A stretch of DNA of 64,000 nucleotides from Colias croceus (GCF_905220415.1 NC_059539.1:496001-560000); one strand, 5' to 3'. Counted from the stretch's first letter, positions 45,801 to 56,780 are shown. Program-made: numbers and translations. The notes: generated by a model not told the origin, from the sequence alone.

Positions 45801-48800
45801 CTAACCAACTTAGCCACTCGTGACCCGCCTGAGCAATCGAATTTATTCTATCCTTTCAGTTTTATGTGTCTTAAGGGACACACCGCGCGCCATCTATTGA
45901 GATGATTTAACAACCATTTCAACCAATATGAAGCACTTTTCAGTGAATACAATATTGTAACGATGGAACACGACCTTTTCTTGAATTTATATTTTTTTGG
46001 TTTTTATGGCATTCAAATGCTTTATAAATATAAATTTATAAAGAATAGAAAAAATTCGATCACGAGGCGGGACTTGAACCCGCATCCTTCGCGCCATTCC
46101 GGGGCGGATGCCTAACCAACTTAGCCACTCGTGACCCGCCTGAGCAATCGAATTTATTCTATCCTTTCAGTTTTATGTGTCTTAAGGGACACACCGCGCG
46201 CCATCTATTGAGATGATTTAACAACCATTTCAACCAATATGAAGCACTTTTCAGTGAATACAATATTGTAACGATGGAACACGACATCCGCCGACATCCG
46301 CCCCGACATCCGCCCCGGAATGGCGCGAAGGATGCGGGTTCAAGTCCCGCCTCGTGATCGAATTTTTTCTATTCTTTATAAATTTATAGTGGTTTATGGT
46401 TAGAGATTAATTAGCCAATATTTTATAGGCATTACTAGCCTCAGGAAGTGGCATTAATTTATAGAATTAGATTGTTAGTATGATTAAAAAGTTTAGCTAA
46501 AGACGCATTGGGTTTGTCGGATTGAAAAACTGTATAAAAAGTTAGATATTCTTTCAAAGTTTATGTTCTGAAGTAAACTTGAAGTAGATGACTTAAAAGT
46601 ACAATGTCTCTGGGTATTAGATTTTTCTCTAATATAATATCAACCGACATGTAGTAGTTAAAATATCTATGTACTTAAAAATTCCAATTTATTCAAGTAA
46701 GATCCCAAATAAAATTCATCATTCAAAGCAAACTATTGCGTACAAATACATAATATTACATGCAAATTGTTTATATTTTCATAAAATCGTGACGATTTAT
46801 ATAATAATACACATAATTAGTTTTATTTGCGTCCACGCAGGAAGCGGGTCATTATAAACTCATATAGAACGGTTATGGTCGAAAATAGGGTTTAATGTCG
46901 GGTATTATCCCAAACTACACAGTTAAACCTAGTTTAAGCTGCTCTTGAATGTACATATTTTAATAATCGTAACGTAGTCGTTTTTTACGATTACGTTAAG
47001 AAAATATAGAAACTTAAGGGAAAATTTTACGGTCTATAGAATAATGTGTTCAATATAATGAGTTCCATATATTTTCCCATTTTATTTTAAACTAGTTTCG
47101 TAACACTCTAAGATTTATTTTAGATACATAAACATGCCCATTGCACAGGATACATTGTAATAAATTGAACTGTATCTACTCTCAGAAACTACTGGTCCGA
47201 TTTGAAAAATTATTTCGGTGTAAGATAGCCGAATTATCGAGGAAGGTTATAGGCTATGTATGTGGCTATGTACGCTAAGACCAACAGGAGCAGAGCAATG
47301 CGGGTGAAACCGCGGGGAACAGCTAGTTATTTATAAATTACATTATTCCTACATAATACGTCACCAAAGTACGTCACGATTTACGACTAATCCTAATTTG
47401 CTTTCAAAATGAAGTAAATAAAATCACCTTTCAAATCACCGATCCCATCGCCATCACTATCCTTAAAGGACCGTGGGTAGATCTGGTACAGCACACAATG
47501 CTGCCACCAGTCGAGGGGCAGGAGCTCTGGGGGTGGTGCCTCCGAGCTGGTGGTGGCTAGCACTGCCCATGTTATACCACCTGGAAATATATTGAGTATT
47601 AGCAACTTTTTCTGGATTGACTCGGGAAAAAAATTGTAATTAATAGCGGCTATCACCGGATTATTGTGGATATAAAATCTAATTGTTACTTGTTGAAGGT
47701 AGCTTTCAAATGGTGAAAGAATGTTTCAAATCGATTGAGTAAACTTTGAGTTAAGCAACAGAAAACGGAACATTCAAACGAATCAAATTTTTAGTAAAAC
47801 TTAGTACATAATAGTAAATAGTTATTCAGGAAGAGAAGAGCCTCTTTATAATATTTATTATTATAGATAAGATAATCTTTTGGCAAAGTTAAGGGTCATA
47901 CTTATCAAAAAATTGTAAATAAGAGTCATACTTAAAATGTATTTTTTATACGGAGTCAAGCAAATATAAAGTTAATTATTAAGTGAACATCTTATAATCA
48001 CTGTCGATCGAATCGTTTGATTAGGTATTCTAAATATTCCATTTTTTGTTTCTATTTCGGGAACAAAGGCTATGAGGGTTCGTCATAATCCACAATGTGA
48101 AACTCAATTTGTCACATGTCAAAATGTTTGGTTTTTGAATACACCGATATCCACACAATTCCATTTATCAATCGGGACAGTGGTGGTGCAGATAAATTGA
48201 AAAACAATTAGATTTTTGCACGCTCATCTAGTCTTGAACGTTTTTTTACTGAAATTGGCTATCTTTATTACTGAACCGCTATTATAATCGATATGTAACG
48301 TTTGCTATTATAACTACATAATTATTCTGTGTCAGTTCACGTGAATATGTGCGTGAATATCAACAGGTAAATACTAAATAATGGCAACTTTGTTAATTTA
48401 TCGTAGCTCTACATCACTCTACATTACTCAAGAACACAAATAAACAATTTATGTCAATATAAACACGTGAAAAATATAAAGGCATGTTACAATGTGGTAT
48501 ATCTATATAAATATATATTTTTATCTAAAATGAAAAGACGGTACAGCAATAGTACAATGTAAAAATTAACACATGATAATATTTACTGAATTAATAGTTT
48601 AAGAAACTTGAAGTTTGGAGGAAACAACAAGTCTTATACTCGAAATTTTATTAGTTAAAAATTATCAGCTAAGCAGACATTATTAAAACGTGACTTCATA
48701 AAACTTTATACGATTTTGTGAAAATTTTATAATTATAAAAATAAATTTTATTAACAGCATGTTTTTTTTCTTTGAAAATAAAAATTTTAAAGAATGGGTC

Positions 48801-49092
48801 AAATGCAAAAGTCGTCAAAATTGTTTGTGCGGATGTTTAAACAATAATTTTTAATAAAAATCGAGAAAGCCTTGATATTATGTGTTATTGTATTAAGGAC
48901 CTATTACAATAACACATCAAGTATTCATTAAATATATACGTTTCAGCAGAGATTTGAGCCAAATGCGTAACATAAAAAAACACTTTTTTTTTAAGATTAG
49001 GTTAATTATATTAAATAATATTTACCTGCTAATAATCCCAAACCCACCACAACGATGGCTGTGACGCCTAAAGTCTTAGCTGTTGACGGCAT
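36827..49092 (-). CDS. Maltase / alpha-glucosidase C, GH13, membrane-anchored
   Basis: Minus-strand exons: 49026-49092, 47428-47580, 42663-42842, 41175-41338, 40253-40638, 39743-39944, 39174-39294, 38467-38702, 37426-37667, 36827-36902. They total 1827 nt (608 residues plus stop) with consistent phases. The N terminus is MPSTAKTLGVTAIVVVGLGL then LAGGITWAVLA, a signal-anchor helix. LDWWQHCVLYQIYPRSFKDS opens the GH13 barrel. Catalytic sites are intact: DFVPNH (140-145), GFRVDA with nucleophile Asp247, LFSEGYANI with Glu322, and FGNHDNNR with Asp389. The role is extracellular glucosidase activity on maltose-type substrates. An intron interrupts the EEIG/MRDG position where gene B has one exon of the same summed length (357 nt). 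The exon encoding the anchor is also split. Intron 2 holds the tRNA-like array. Same strand and order as A and B, so tandem duplication is clear. Confidence 0.9.
37268..37382. mobile_element. MITE with GAAGTGAAACTTCTTT inverted repeats, copy 2
   Basis: Perfect 16-bp inverted repeats at 37,268-37,283 and 37,367-37,382, with GCACACGTGTCG just left as in copy 1. The interior is about 80 bp. It lies in the last intron of gene C, within 45 bases of the donor at 37,425. The open frame crossing it on the plus strand is incidental. Confidence 0.6.
37855..37920 (+). repeat. Short hairpin repeat, copy 1 (GTAGGCAGAGTTTTGCTT)
   Basis: ATCTGCCTAATACACGGGTA then GGCAGAGTTTTGCTTCGGAC. A related copy is at 40,808-40,866. 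Both match a very common lepidopteran repeat with AACTCTGCCT...AGGCAGAGTT arms. Confidence 0.5.
39578..39705 (-). pseudogene. Partial duplicate of gene C exon 6 (decayed)
   Basis: Repeats the 3' half of exon 39743-39944, including GGCTGACGTATATGCC and GGAGGAATAGCTAACTGG followed by a donor (GTG|GTGAGG). Matching begins in the FPFNFDFIT region. About 20 bases in the middle are replaced and one base is missing, which shifts the frame, and it has no acceptor, so it is a dead tandem exon copy about 40 bases downstream of the real one in transcript order. Confidence 0.8.
40808..40866 (+). repeat. Short hairpin repeat, copy 2
   Basis: AACTCTGCCT and AGGCAGAGTT form a perfect 10-bp stem around an 11-base loop, followed by TTGCTTTAGACAACTATTGG. 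It lies in an intron of gene C. Confidence 0.6.
42237..42416 (+). repeat. Lepidopteran interspersed repeat copy
   Basis: Same family as 5876-6060. It starts CTATACTTAATATTATAAAG and ends CGCGGAGCACAGCTAGT. It lies in intron 3 of gene C. Confidence 0.75.
42949..43025 (-). tRNA. tRNA-like Pol III unit (first of eleven; probably pseudo-tRNA)
   Basis: Repeated every 311 bases: 43260-43336, 43571-43647, 43882-43958, 44193-44269, 44504-44580, 44815-44891, 45126-45202, 45437-45513, 45748-45824, 46059-46135. A seven-pair acceptor stem forms from GTCACGA and TCGTGAT (first pair G-U). The A box is TGGCTAAGTTGG and the B box GGTTCAAGTCC, both canonical. The T stem GCGGG/CCCGC is perfect. The D stem is only three pairs. 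The anticodon arm folds as CGCC-CCGGAAT-GGCG, giving GGA (Ser-like) but with C in place of the universal U33, four stem pairs and a non-serine variable region. I therefore read it as a tRNA-derived Pol III promoter rather than a working tRNA. TTTTTT lies four bases past the end. Confidence 0.6.
46307..46386 (+). repeat. Inverted partial copy closing the tRNA-like array
   Basis: Runs from CATCCGCCCCGGAATGGCG through the B box (GGTTCAAGTCC), the acceptor 3' strand and the T6 run to TTTATAAATTTA. It is the reverse complement of the first part of the array unit and lacks the A box. It abuts the right target-site duplication, so both ends of the insert carry the same sequence in opposite orientation. 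Confidence 0.85.
46400..47175. other. Intronic sequence of gene C
   Basis: AT-rich remainder of intron 2. Nothing was recognised before the repeat at 47,176. Confidence 0.5.
47176..47327 (+). repeat. 5'-truncated interspersed repeat copy
   Basis: Begins inside the 5876-6060 family at CTCAGAAACTACTGGTCCGA and runs to GAACAGCTAGT. It lies about 100 bases downstream (transcript sense) of gene C exon 2. Confidence 0.7.
47600..49025. other. Intron 1 of gene C; nothing further seen
   Basis: AT-rich intron between the two exons that encode the membrane anchor. No repeat end, exon or RNA gene was recognised. Confidence 0.5.
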
Positions 49093-49379
49093 GACTACGC
49101 GTCTCCGTCACACTACATTGTATGCTATCATATTTGTAATAAGGTAATGCCTTATACAGCGTGTTTTTAGTAGCATAATAATAAAGATATGAAATCAAAA
49201 AGAGAAAATGCAGAAGGAAACTACGCACGTTTAAGTAGTCTCAAAATTAAAAGAATTTATTTCATATTAGATAGATAGATATAGATTATATTAGATTTTA
49301 ACTCAATTTGTTGCGTTTTAGTAATAACGACTTTAAATTTTACAGTAGTTAAGAAAATAAGTAAATTTGAATCAACAAA

Positions 49380-49478
49380 TCTATACTATAATATTATAAA
49401 TCTGAAGAGTTTGTTTGTTTATTTGAACGCGCTAATCTACTACTAGGGAACTACTGGCCTTTTATCGAGTAAGGCCTC
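49380..49478 (+). repeat. Truncated interspersed repeat copy
   Basis: 5' half of the 5876-6060 family (CTATACTATAATATTATAAA, GAACGCGCTAATCT). It breaks off after TTTATCGAGTAAGGCC. It is about 300 bases upstream of the gene C start codon. Confidence 0.6.
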
Positions 49479-49784
49479 CAGACAGTTTTTAAATAAAATA
49501 CAATAAAAGAACGAACCAAACAAACGAAAATAATATTTACATGTAAAAATGAGTTTCCTCGTTACCTCCATGATGATAACTGAATTTTAACAAATTATAC
49601 TTTAAACTGATCTCTTTCATGTAAAATCGCATGCATTTGTACCTGAAATATGATTATGAATACAATGAGAAAAAATCAATTGCGGATGCGTATTATACAA
49701 CGTAATGATGGTGTTATAAATGGTTTACAAATAATGATTTTATGAATATGTACCATCATCTGTGCCTTCATTTAAAGCGTTAAA

Positions 49785-49895
49785 CTTTTTTTTTATATAA
49801 AAGAAGGCAAACGAGCATGTGGATCGCCTGATGGTAAGCAATTCGTGTTCAAAAGCAGACGTGTCCGAAGATGTGTTGCCGACTTTTTAAGGTGA
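49785..49895 (-). mobile_element. LINE 3'-end fragment
   Basis: GGCAAACGAGCATGTGGATC, GCCTGATGGTAAGCAATTCG and GTGTTGCCGACTTTT match, in inverted orientation, the 3' untranslated end of the element at 7548-8237 (GGTGGTAAGTGCTCC and GTTGCCGGCC types). It is non-coding. Confidence 0.5.
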
Positions 49896-50517
49896 AAAAA
49901 AAAAATTGGATTATAATACCTATTATTATAGTTATCGAGATGTGGTATATTTTTCGATTGTTAGTAATTAATAGAAGGAAAGAACAGGTTCTTAATTCTA
50001 CGATTTTAATAAGAAATATTTGACAATTTTTTAATTGGATGGAATTGATAAATTTTGAAATAGCCTTAATTGTGTTTGTAATGCTTTTACTTGTTAAATT
50101 CACTTTTCTTCACAAAAATTTACAATTTTAAGTTAAAACTAAATGATAATTAAATCTTTTCATTTTACATACTAATATTTTTTTAATACCAGGTTTAATT
50201 TAAACAGTGTATGCAAAAGAACTAAAATGACGTTAAAATTTTCTTAATTCCGATTTAGATTGACCATTTCCGCAGTGTCGTCAGAGTTCTCTCTGTCTCA
50301 ATCTTATTGTTATAAATGATTTAACCAAATGTACACGTAGGATTTATATGTAGCGCGTTTTGTATGTACTTCCGTTACTCTACAATTTTATGTTGTGTAA
50401 AATTAAAAGTGATAATGAATAGTCATTTTCAATTTGACACCTATTCGTATTCATATGTTATTTTAATCCTTCAAATTATCGTACAATTGTACATTGAACA
50501 TTTTAATTTTTTTCATT

Positions 50518-50636
50518 ACTGCTCCGCTCCTATTGGTCATAGCGAGATGTAGGTAATATATTTTTTCAATACGAAGCAGTAGTTCCAGGACTAGCGTATT
50601 CAAACAAACGAACTAATTGTTCAGCTATATCTATAC
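50518..50636 (-). repeat. Diverged interspersed repeat copy
   Basis: Inverted relative of the 5876-6060 family: CTGCTCCGCTCCTATTGGTC, then AGTAGTTCCAGGACTAGCGT and TTCAGCTATAT. It abuts the next repeat at 50,631. Confidence 0.5.
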
Positions 50637-50974
50637 ATATAATAAATCTGTAGAAGAGTCAATTCTGTACATTGAAAATATTGAAAAAATAAATAGCAGG
50701 GATTATATATTTATTATTATATATTAATATTATATTACTGGATCAATACAAAACCCAAATATGTGATTAAAAAAATTTTTGTCTGTCTGTCTGTCTGTCT
50801 GTCTGTATGTTCAGGCATCACGTGGAAACTAACGGTTCGATTTCGATGAAACTTGGTATAATTATACCTTATTATCCTGGGCATAAAATAGGATACTTTT
50901 TATCCCGGAAAAATACGTAGAAAAAATAAATCTTAATTTTTCCGCGCGGACGGAGTCGTGGGTGGAAGCTAGTA
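50631..50974 (+). repeat. Interspersed repeat with (TCTG)n tract, copy 2
   Basis: Same family as 725-1199, with the TCTG tract at about 50,778-50,807 and the end GGTGGAAGCTAGTA. The stretch before the end is about 110 bp shorter than in copy 1, consistent with an internal deletion. Confidence 0.7.
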
Positions 50975-53390
50975 TATAATATAAGTTTAGATAATTTTGA
51001 ACACCATATATAAAATTCGCGTGTGTCAATGATAATCCCTCACTAATCGGTAAAAACAAGTTTGATAATGTGATAAGAAACTGAAAATATCCATGGAATA
51101 ATTATTGGTGATTAATTGATAAGATTGTATACGGCAATTGAGTATAATTCTATTATCAGTATTATAATTAGTATTATATTATGAAAATTTTATCAGAAAA
51201 ATGGCTCTCCTAAGACTATCTTTTTGTAACCCATGTGTGTTTGCAATTGCATCTGAAATAAAATTCCATAACAGTATATTAAAACGTTATGTGCTTCTAT
51301 AATATCACGTATCTTCTATAATGTCACGGTAGCAAGCGACAAAACACAATAAATTAAAAATATAAATGTAAGATAAAAATATCCATCAAAATTATTCTAA
51401 AAAAGATATAACTCAAATTACCGACAACCTAAGCTCAATTCCCCGAAAATCTACCAGGATCCCAGCAGAATGAAGGAGTAGGTGCGCCTAACACATTTTG
51501 ATCACGTTTTCATATCGCGAGAGAACCCTAATCCCCCGTAAATGGAGGGTCGATCGAGGTCAACTTGGTATCGACAGCCCTCCCAGTGATTAATTAAGTG
51601 AACTGTGATTAATGCTTCCGAAAAAATACGACGCAAATCAATTTCGGCCGGGTGGTGGCTAATTTTCGTGTGACGCGCACTTTTTTGAGTGAAAAACGAG
51701 TGACTTCGATTGGATGGACTGATTTTGATGGATGGCAAGGATTGTGTAGCGTGTGTTATTGTATTTTGATTAGTCGCTTTTGAGCAATTTGTATATGAAA
51801 GAGTTACAATTTTTTAATGAAATACATTTTATATCATCTTCAATTTGCTACGATTTGATGGCTCCTTGAAAGTGGTTGGGGCTATATAATTATAGAAATC
51901 TGATTTTCTTTTTCGCCTGTTTAGATTTTCTGCGGAATATGTAAAATGTATGAGATCTATAGAAATATTTAAAATTAATGTTTATTAAAAGATCTCGACC
52001 CATAAGCAAAACTTTTAAAAGTAAACTTAAAAAAAAAATTGTTAATAATCTACTTTTCAAAGCAAAAATATCTGTAAAACAGTTAAAACAGGTAAAAAGG
52101 TGGTATAAATTTAACTCATGCATAAATTTCACTAAAGGGAACATACGTGTTACCAGCGGATTTTAGCCGCTCAATTAAACAGCTAGCAGTTCATTAAAAG
52201 CCGATGTTTAATCAAATTGCTCAGTTATTTGATTGATTTAAAATAAAACGAAGTTTAATGTTTCGTTGGTAATAGTTTTATGGAAATTGATTAGCTATTT
52301 CAATTGTATATTTATAATGAATTAAATCTTTGGAAAAGAAGAAAGAGTGGAAGCTGTTAATATTATGTTTAATTAATATTTGGGTATACTTAGTGTAGTT
52401 TCGATAAAAAAATAATAAAAATTGAATACAATATATTCAAACGTATCTCTTATCCTTGAATAAATTCCACATTTTCTTTAGATTTATGTAACATGGATAC
52501 AAAATAAATTATCAAGAGAGATGATCATTCTTTTAAGTATTTCTCACAATTAATTTCTAATTAGAGTCATTACATAAATACTTTCTTACCCTTTATTAAA
52601 AGAAGAGCTTTGTCATTTATATTAAAAAAAATCCTATCATATTTAACATAATTAAGGAAATACTTGCAAACAAAATGCCGAGCTCAAAGCCTTCTAAACC
52701 CACATAACACATATTTGACATTGCTCCTATATACGTGCTTTCTTTCCTGTATTATCCGCAAATAATATTATAATAAGTTATATCATTTTCCGCTTACTTC
52801 TCTTTCTCGGTTTCGCTATAATTGTGTTTCCATTTATTTCTTGTGAAATGTACAAATATACGTTTAGCAAACTTCATCAAGTTCATTCAATCAATATGTT
52901 ATGTTCACTTTATGTATGTTGTATTTGATTATTATTAATTAGAAATTTTCTGATTTCAGTGTCATAATATAACATTGATAACATTCAAACTAGTGGTTTT
53001 CATGCATTCATCTTCGTGAAGATTTGAATTTATCCACAATTTTCAAGTTACAATGTTTAAGGCCCTGTACCTATATACATAAATTTGACTATATCGTGTA
53101 CCATTTTAATTATTCATCGAAATAAAACCATGAAACTCGAAGTGACTTATTCAATATTCCGGATGTGCCTTTGACCACTTCCGTACCTCAATTATGTAGG
53201 TGGGTTATTTAGAATTTACAACCCATAATACCATGGTATGGCTTATGTACTTGGCTTCCCCATTTATGTTAATTATCAAGGTATAGGTAACCTATGTCGT
53301 AAACAAAATTGTTATAAGGTTTCAATAAAAATTAAAATCGAAAACTATTAAACATACCTAAGTATTTGTTATTTATAAAACTTTATAATA
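50975..53390. other. Inferred intronic DNA; no gene seen
   Basis: AT-rich. 51,480-51,720 is moderately GC-richer (TCGATCGAGGTCAACTTGGT, TTTCGGCCGGGTGGTGGC) and might be regulatory, but I see no defined site and no exon. Confidence 0.4.
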
Positions 53391-53505
53391 AAGATATTTG
53401 ATTATTTGTTTGTTTGTTACCATTAAAACGAAAGTATATTTTTGACGAACAGTTGACAGGCTACACTTACATCCCGGGTTTACCAAAGCCAGAAGAAACA
53501 GCTAG
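53391..53505 (+). repeat. Strongly diverged interspersed repeat
   Basis: A TTTGTTTGTTTG run, AAAACGAAAGTATATTTTTG, and an end CAGAAGAAACAGCTAGTT are consistent with a decayed copy of the local repeat families. Confidence 0.35.
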
Positions 53506-53579
53506 TTTATTACATCTTTCCAAAACCACTTTAACTCAAGTTAATACTTAATATAAATACGGGCCGCAAGATAATCAAG

Positions 53580-53690
53580 ACAAAATCGGTTACGACGTTC
53601 TACGGCGCTACGATACGTCTACGGCGGGGTGAACGACCGGGTCGCGTAGCGGTCGATAACCCTTACGATGCGTACACACTGAGATAGGGG
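53580..53690. other. GC-richer block of unknown role
   Basis: TTACGACGTTCTACGGCGCT, CGTCTACGGCGGGGTGAACG and GGTCGCGTAGCGGTCGATAA. It is CpG-rich against an AT-rich background, with no open frame or splice sites. It is possibly a conserved regulatory element or a transposon relic. Confidence 0.3.
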
Positions 53691-54714
53691 CTTCTTGGAA
53701 GCGATGGAATTTCATCTTAAGCTAACGTGGACATTGTATGACTTAATGGTACGTGACCTTTAATGTGTTGGGGCCTTATAAATACATGACGCTTTCGTAA
53801 GAGTTTCAAAGTAATGCCTAGAGTGAGTTTTTTATGTACACGAGATTGTGTTTTACTATTAGTTCTGAATACCTGTATAGTTTCAGATACTTTATCGTTT
53901 TATTTTCAAAGGATGTCTCAAAAGATAAATAGCATGCTCGCTCGGTTCCATTTTAGTCATTTTTAAGAATTACTTTTAAAAAAGGTTTTTATCACGGACT
54001 ATTTTTTTTATTAGTACCTATCACATATAATATAATACTATACAAGTAGTCCCTTTGATCCAAGATAGAAGGTCGATTGATTGACAGGTAATTTGATTGA
54101 TTAAATTAACACTTAATTACTTGATTGTGAATTATTGATTTCGTAATTACACGCACTAAACATATTGAATGTTTACTTATTCCTAAATAAATATTTCTTA
54201 TTCGTTCATGCAAAGAAAGTCTTTCCTTTAAAAATATTTAAAAATATCTACACTCTGAACCCAACCCCAACGTAGCGATACCTTTATAGAAATATGATGT
54301 GCTGGCCAAAAATTAATTAACATCATGCAAAGGTCCATTTGGACACCCCTCGCTATTAGATTATGGCTGAAAATTATTAGGGTTACGGATACAAGGTGGC
54401 GACGAGCGACTATACCAATAGGTATGTACATGTACGACAAGAGAAGTGTGAGTAGTAACTTTGTCTTAAAGACGTCTAAACATACGTCTAAATACTAAAA
54501 TTGAAACATAAAATTAACTTCTTATTTGTATCTTTTGTGTACTTCAGTGAAGTACCGTACGCGCTATGAATTTTTTCAGGACGCCGTAGGAACTAGGTAG
54601 TTAACTAGTTAACCTTTATTAGGTTCAATATATTTTTTCTGCTTAGATCATATCCAACTTAGTAGTATATAATATTAAAATTTATATTCTTTCAAGTAAC
54701 ATAAAACGCTATAG

Positions 54715-54870
54715 TGTTAATCGCTAATCGCGCCCGCTACCGCTCTTCCGTCAATATAATCGTGAACGCGGCCTTAAGGGTGTAATTACCGTGCCGTCCC
54801 CGGGGCGTGCCGGGCCGCGGAGTGAAGATAGCGACTTGATGTGCACGCAATTATAGGCTTTAATGGCGTT
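54715..54870. other. GC-rich non-coding block
   Basis: AATCGCGCCCGCTACCGCTC and CGTGCCGTCCCCGGGGCGTG sit in AT-rich flanks. No coding signal was found. It is a candidate enhancer or CpG-rich regulatory sequence within the inferred giant intron. Confidence 0.3.
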
Positions 54871-56022
54871 GCTTGAGAAAATATAAATAGTTTTTTTGCC
54901 AGAGTTTTCTGTAATTTAGTAGGATCAAGAAATGAGTTTCTTTAATGTATACGTGTATTAAAGAGATGCTGTACGAATTCATGCGAATGTGCTACATATA
55001 CACATAGAGTTATAGATGAGGTTACAAAAAGAGGAAATACGAAACATTACAGCATTTACAAATGTTTCATCACGTCAATTGAGGAAAATTAAAAAAGGTT
55101 TTATGGTTGAGTGCGGTCAGATCGCTCATAATAAAAGAAGAGGGAATAAATGAAAAGGAAAATTGTTGTCAATACCACAGCTTTATCGCCTTATAAATAT
55201 AAATGGCTCTTCCCAGCTTCGTCTTCAGATAAAACGTTTGTACAAAACATCATTCAACTCACTGGAGTATTTTGACGTTAGAGAGAAAAAAACTTACCTT
55301 ACCTACTTACCTATAATTATACACACTATTTGTTAAGACTTTATTTTTTATATTCATTTAACCCATTTAACTATAAAAGATCCAGTTCTGTCAAACCCAC
55401 AGCAAATTACTATAGAAATCTAAATAACAAGACAGTTTATTTAGATTTCTATGGCACATTACCCAAAAAATTGCATTTAGTGAAAAAGGACTAACATGTT
55501 GATTTTTGATCAAAGTGTCCTAATTTATTTTTAAACATCTATAATTAAATGCTCTTGTTCTAGAAACAGTTTCCAGAACATTCGAAATATTTATACCCGC
55601 CATTAGCTATTTTCACATGTTATTGTTTCATTTCAAGCACAAAGGATCCATTATAATACGAAAATTACTCTTGTTTCTTTTGTGATAATGTACGTATAGA
55701 AATTAAAGACTTTTTAACGGATTTTAAACGCGATTTATTCATTCTATTATTTTCCCGACGTTTCGAACACTTTACAGCGAGCGTGGTCACGGGGAGACTA
55801 TGTATAATACTCGCGTAAAATCAAACCCTAGAAAATACTATAATGTACGTAGTTTAAGTTATTTCATGTTTAAGGGATATAGGGATAAATAGTTTAGTAG
55901 AGTATTACATTTTGAGTTTATTCTTGAAATCGTAAACTCTTAAAGTAGTATGTAGTCGCTTATGCAGCAGTAGATAGAAGCTTAAAGATATCAAAACTCA
56001 GAAACTATTTATCTTTGTAAAA

Positions 56023-56145
56023 TCTATACTAATATTATAAAGCTGAAGAGTTTGTTTGTTTGAACGCACTAATCTCGGAAACTACTGATACGGTACAACC
56101 AACAGGAGTGGAGCCGCGGGGGTGAAACCGCGCGCAGCAGCTAGT
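56023..56145 (+). repeat. Internally deleted interspersed repeat copy
   Basis: Both ends of the 5876-6060 family are present (CTATACTAATATTATAAAGC and GTGAAACCGCGCGCAGCAGC then TAGT), but the middle is missing about 60 bases. Confidence 0.7.
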
Positions 56146-56404
56146 TATGAATACGATGTACCTAATACGAATGTCCAACTACAAACAATACTTTATGCCA
56201 ACTAATTCATGATTAAGATTTACTTATCTAAAAATATTTTTATAAAAGCATTACATCGGCTTTGTAGATAAATAGTTACCGATAAATATAAGTTTTGTAA
56301 TCTACGTTCTTTCTAAATCGAACTTATCCAACGATTTTTGCGTATACGAAACAAAACAATTTTCTCATCTACCATAATAAGATACGATTCATTTCTCAGA
56401 TTTA

Positions 56405-56580
56405 TTCAAATGCGAACAATGCCGCGGGATAGCTATAATACAATATGGGGGTTTCAATTCCACCGGTCCAGCGCGAGCGGAAATAAGGGAGGGGGTAAAA
56501 GGGGGGATTGAGGAGGTTTGTCTTACGTGCCGACAGCTTCAATTTACGGGACCCCTGTAAGGATCGGTGTACAGTGAGAT
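56405..56580. other. GC-rich, purine-rich non-coding block
   Basis: CACCGGTCCAGCGCGAGCGG, AGGGAGGGGGTAAAAGGGGG and TTACGGGACCCCTGTAAGGA. There are no splice sites or open frame. The G-runs could form a quadruplex. The clear break in composition suggests constraint or a foreign fragment. Confidence 0.35.
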
Positions 56581-56780
56581 CAAATTAAAGGATAGATGGC
56601 TTGCATAAAAATTCTTAAGAACATGAAGCATAGTGTTTTCATTTCCGTAGTAAATAATGAATTTTTATTGAATATCATCATAAACAGAAAATATAATTAT
56701 CAATATTGCATAAATGGAAAAATTTTATTCACCAATTTCACTTGATTCTATGATATGACATTTGTCCAAAAACATCAATT

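Larger units (their letters stand above)
42862..46398 (-). mobile_element. Inserted tandem array of 11 tRNA-like units (311-bp period) with inverted end
   Basis: The array occupies 42874-46285. It comprises ten complete 311-bp units and an eleventh lacking its last nine bases. Then come a junction (46286-46306) made of repeated GACATCCGCC words and an inverted partial copy of the unit (46307-46386). TAGTGGTTTATG flanks the whole insert as a 12-bp direct repeat (42862-42873 and 46387-46398). Each unit has a tRNA-like gene on the minus strand, a T6 run just after it, a 10-bp palindrome CTTTATAAAT-ATAA-ATTTATAAAG and a 6-bp hairpin TGTGTC-TTAAGG-GACACA. The only base difference I noticed among units is at 43,971 (C for T). 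It is in intron 2 of maltase C, with tRNA-like transcription co-directional with the host gene. It looks like a tRNA-derived SINE or SINE-like satellite inserted by target-primed integration. Confidence 0.85.

Noticed and set aside
42874..46386. CRISPR array
   Set aside because: The 311-bp units are repeated in full with no variable spacers and contain Pol III boxes, so this is a tandem transposon-like array in a eukaryote.
54228..54440. 70-codon minus-strand frame
   Set aside because: No recognisable family, no coding-type composition and no flanking splice or promoter evidence.
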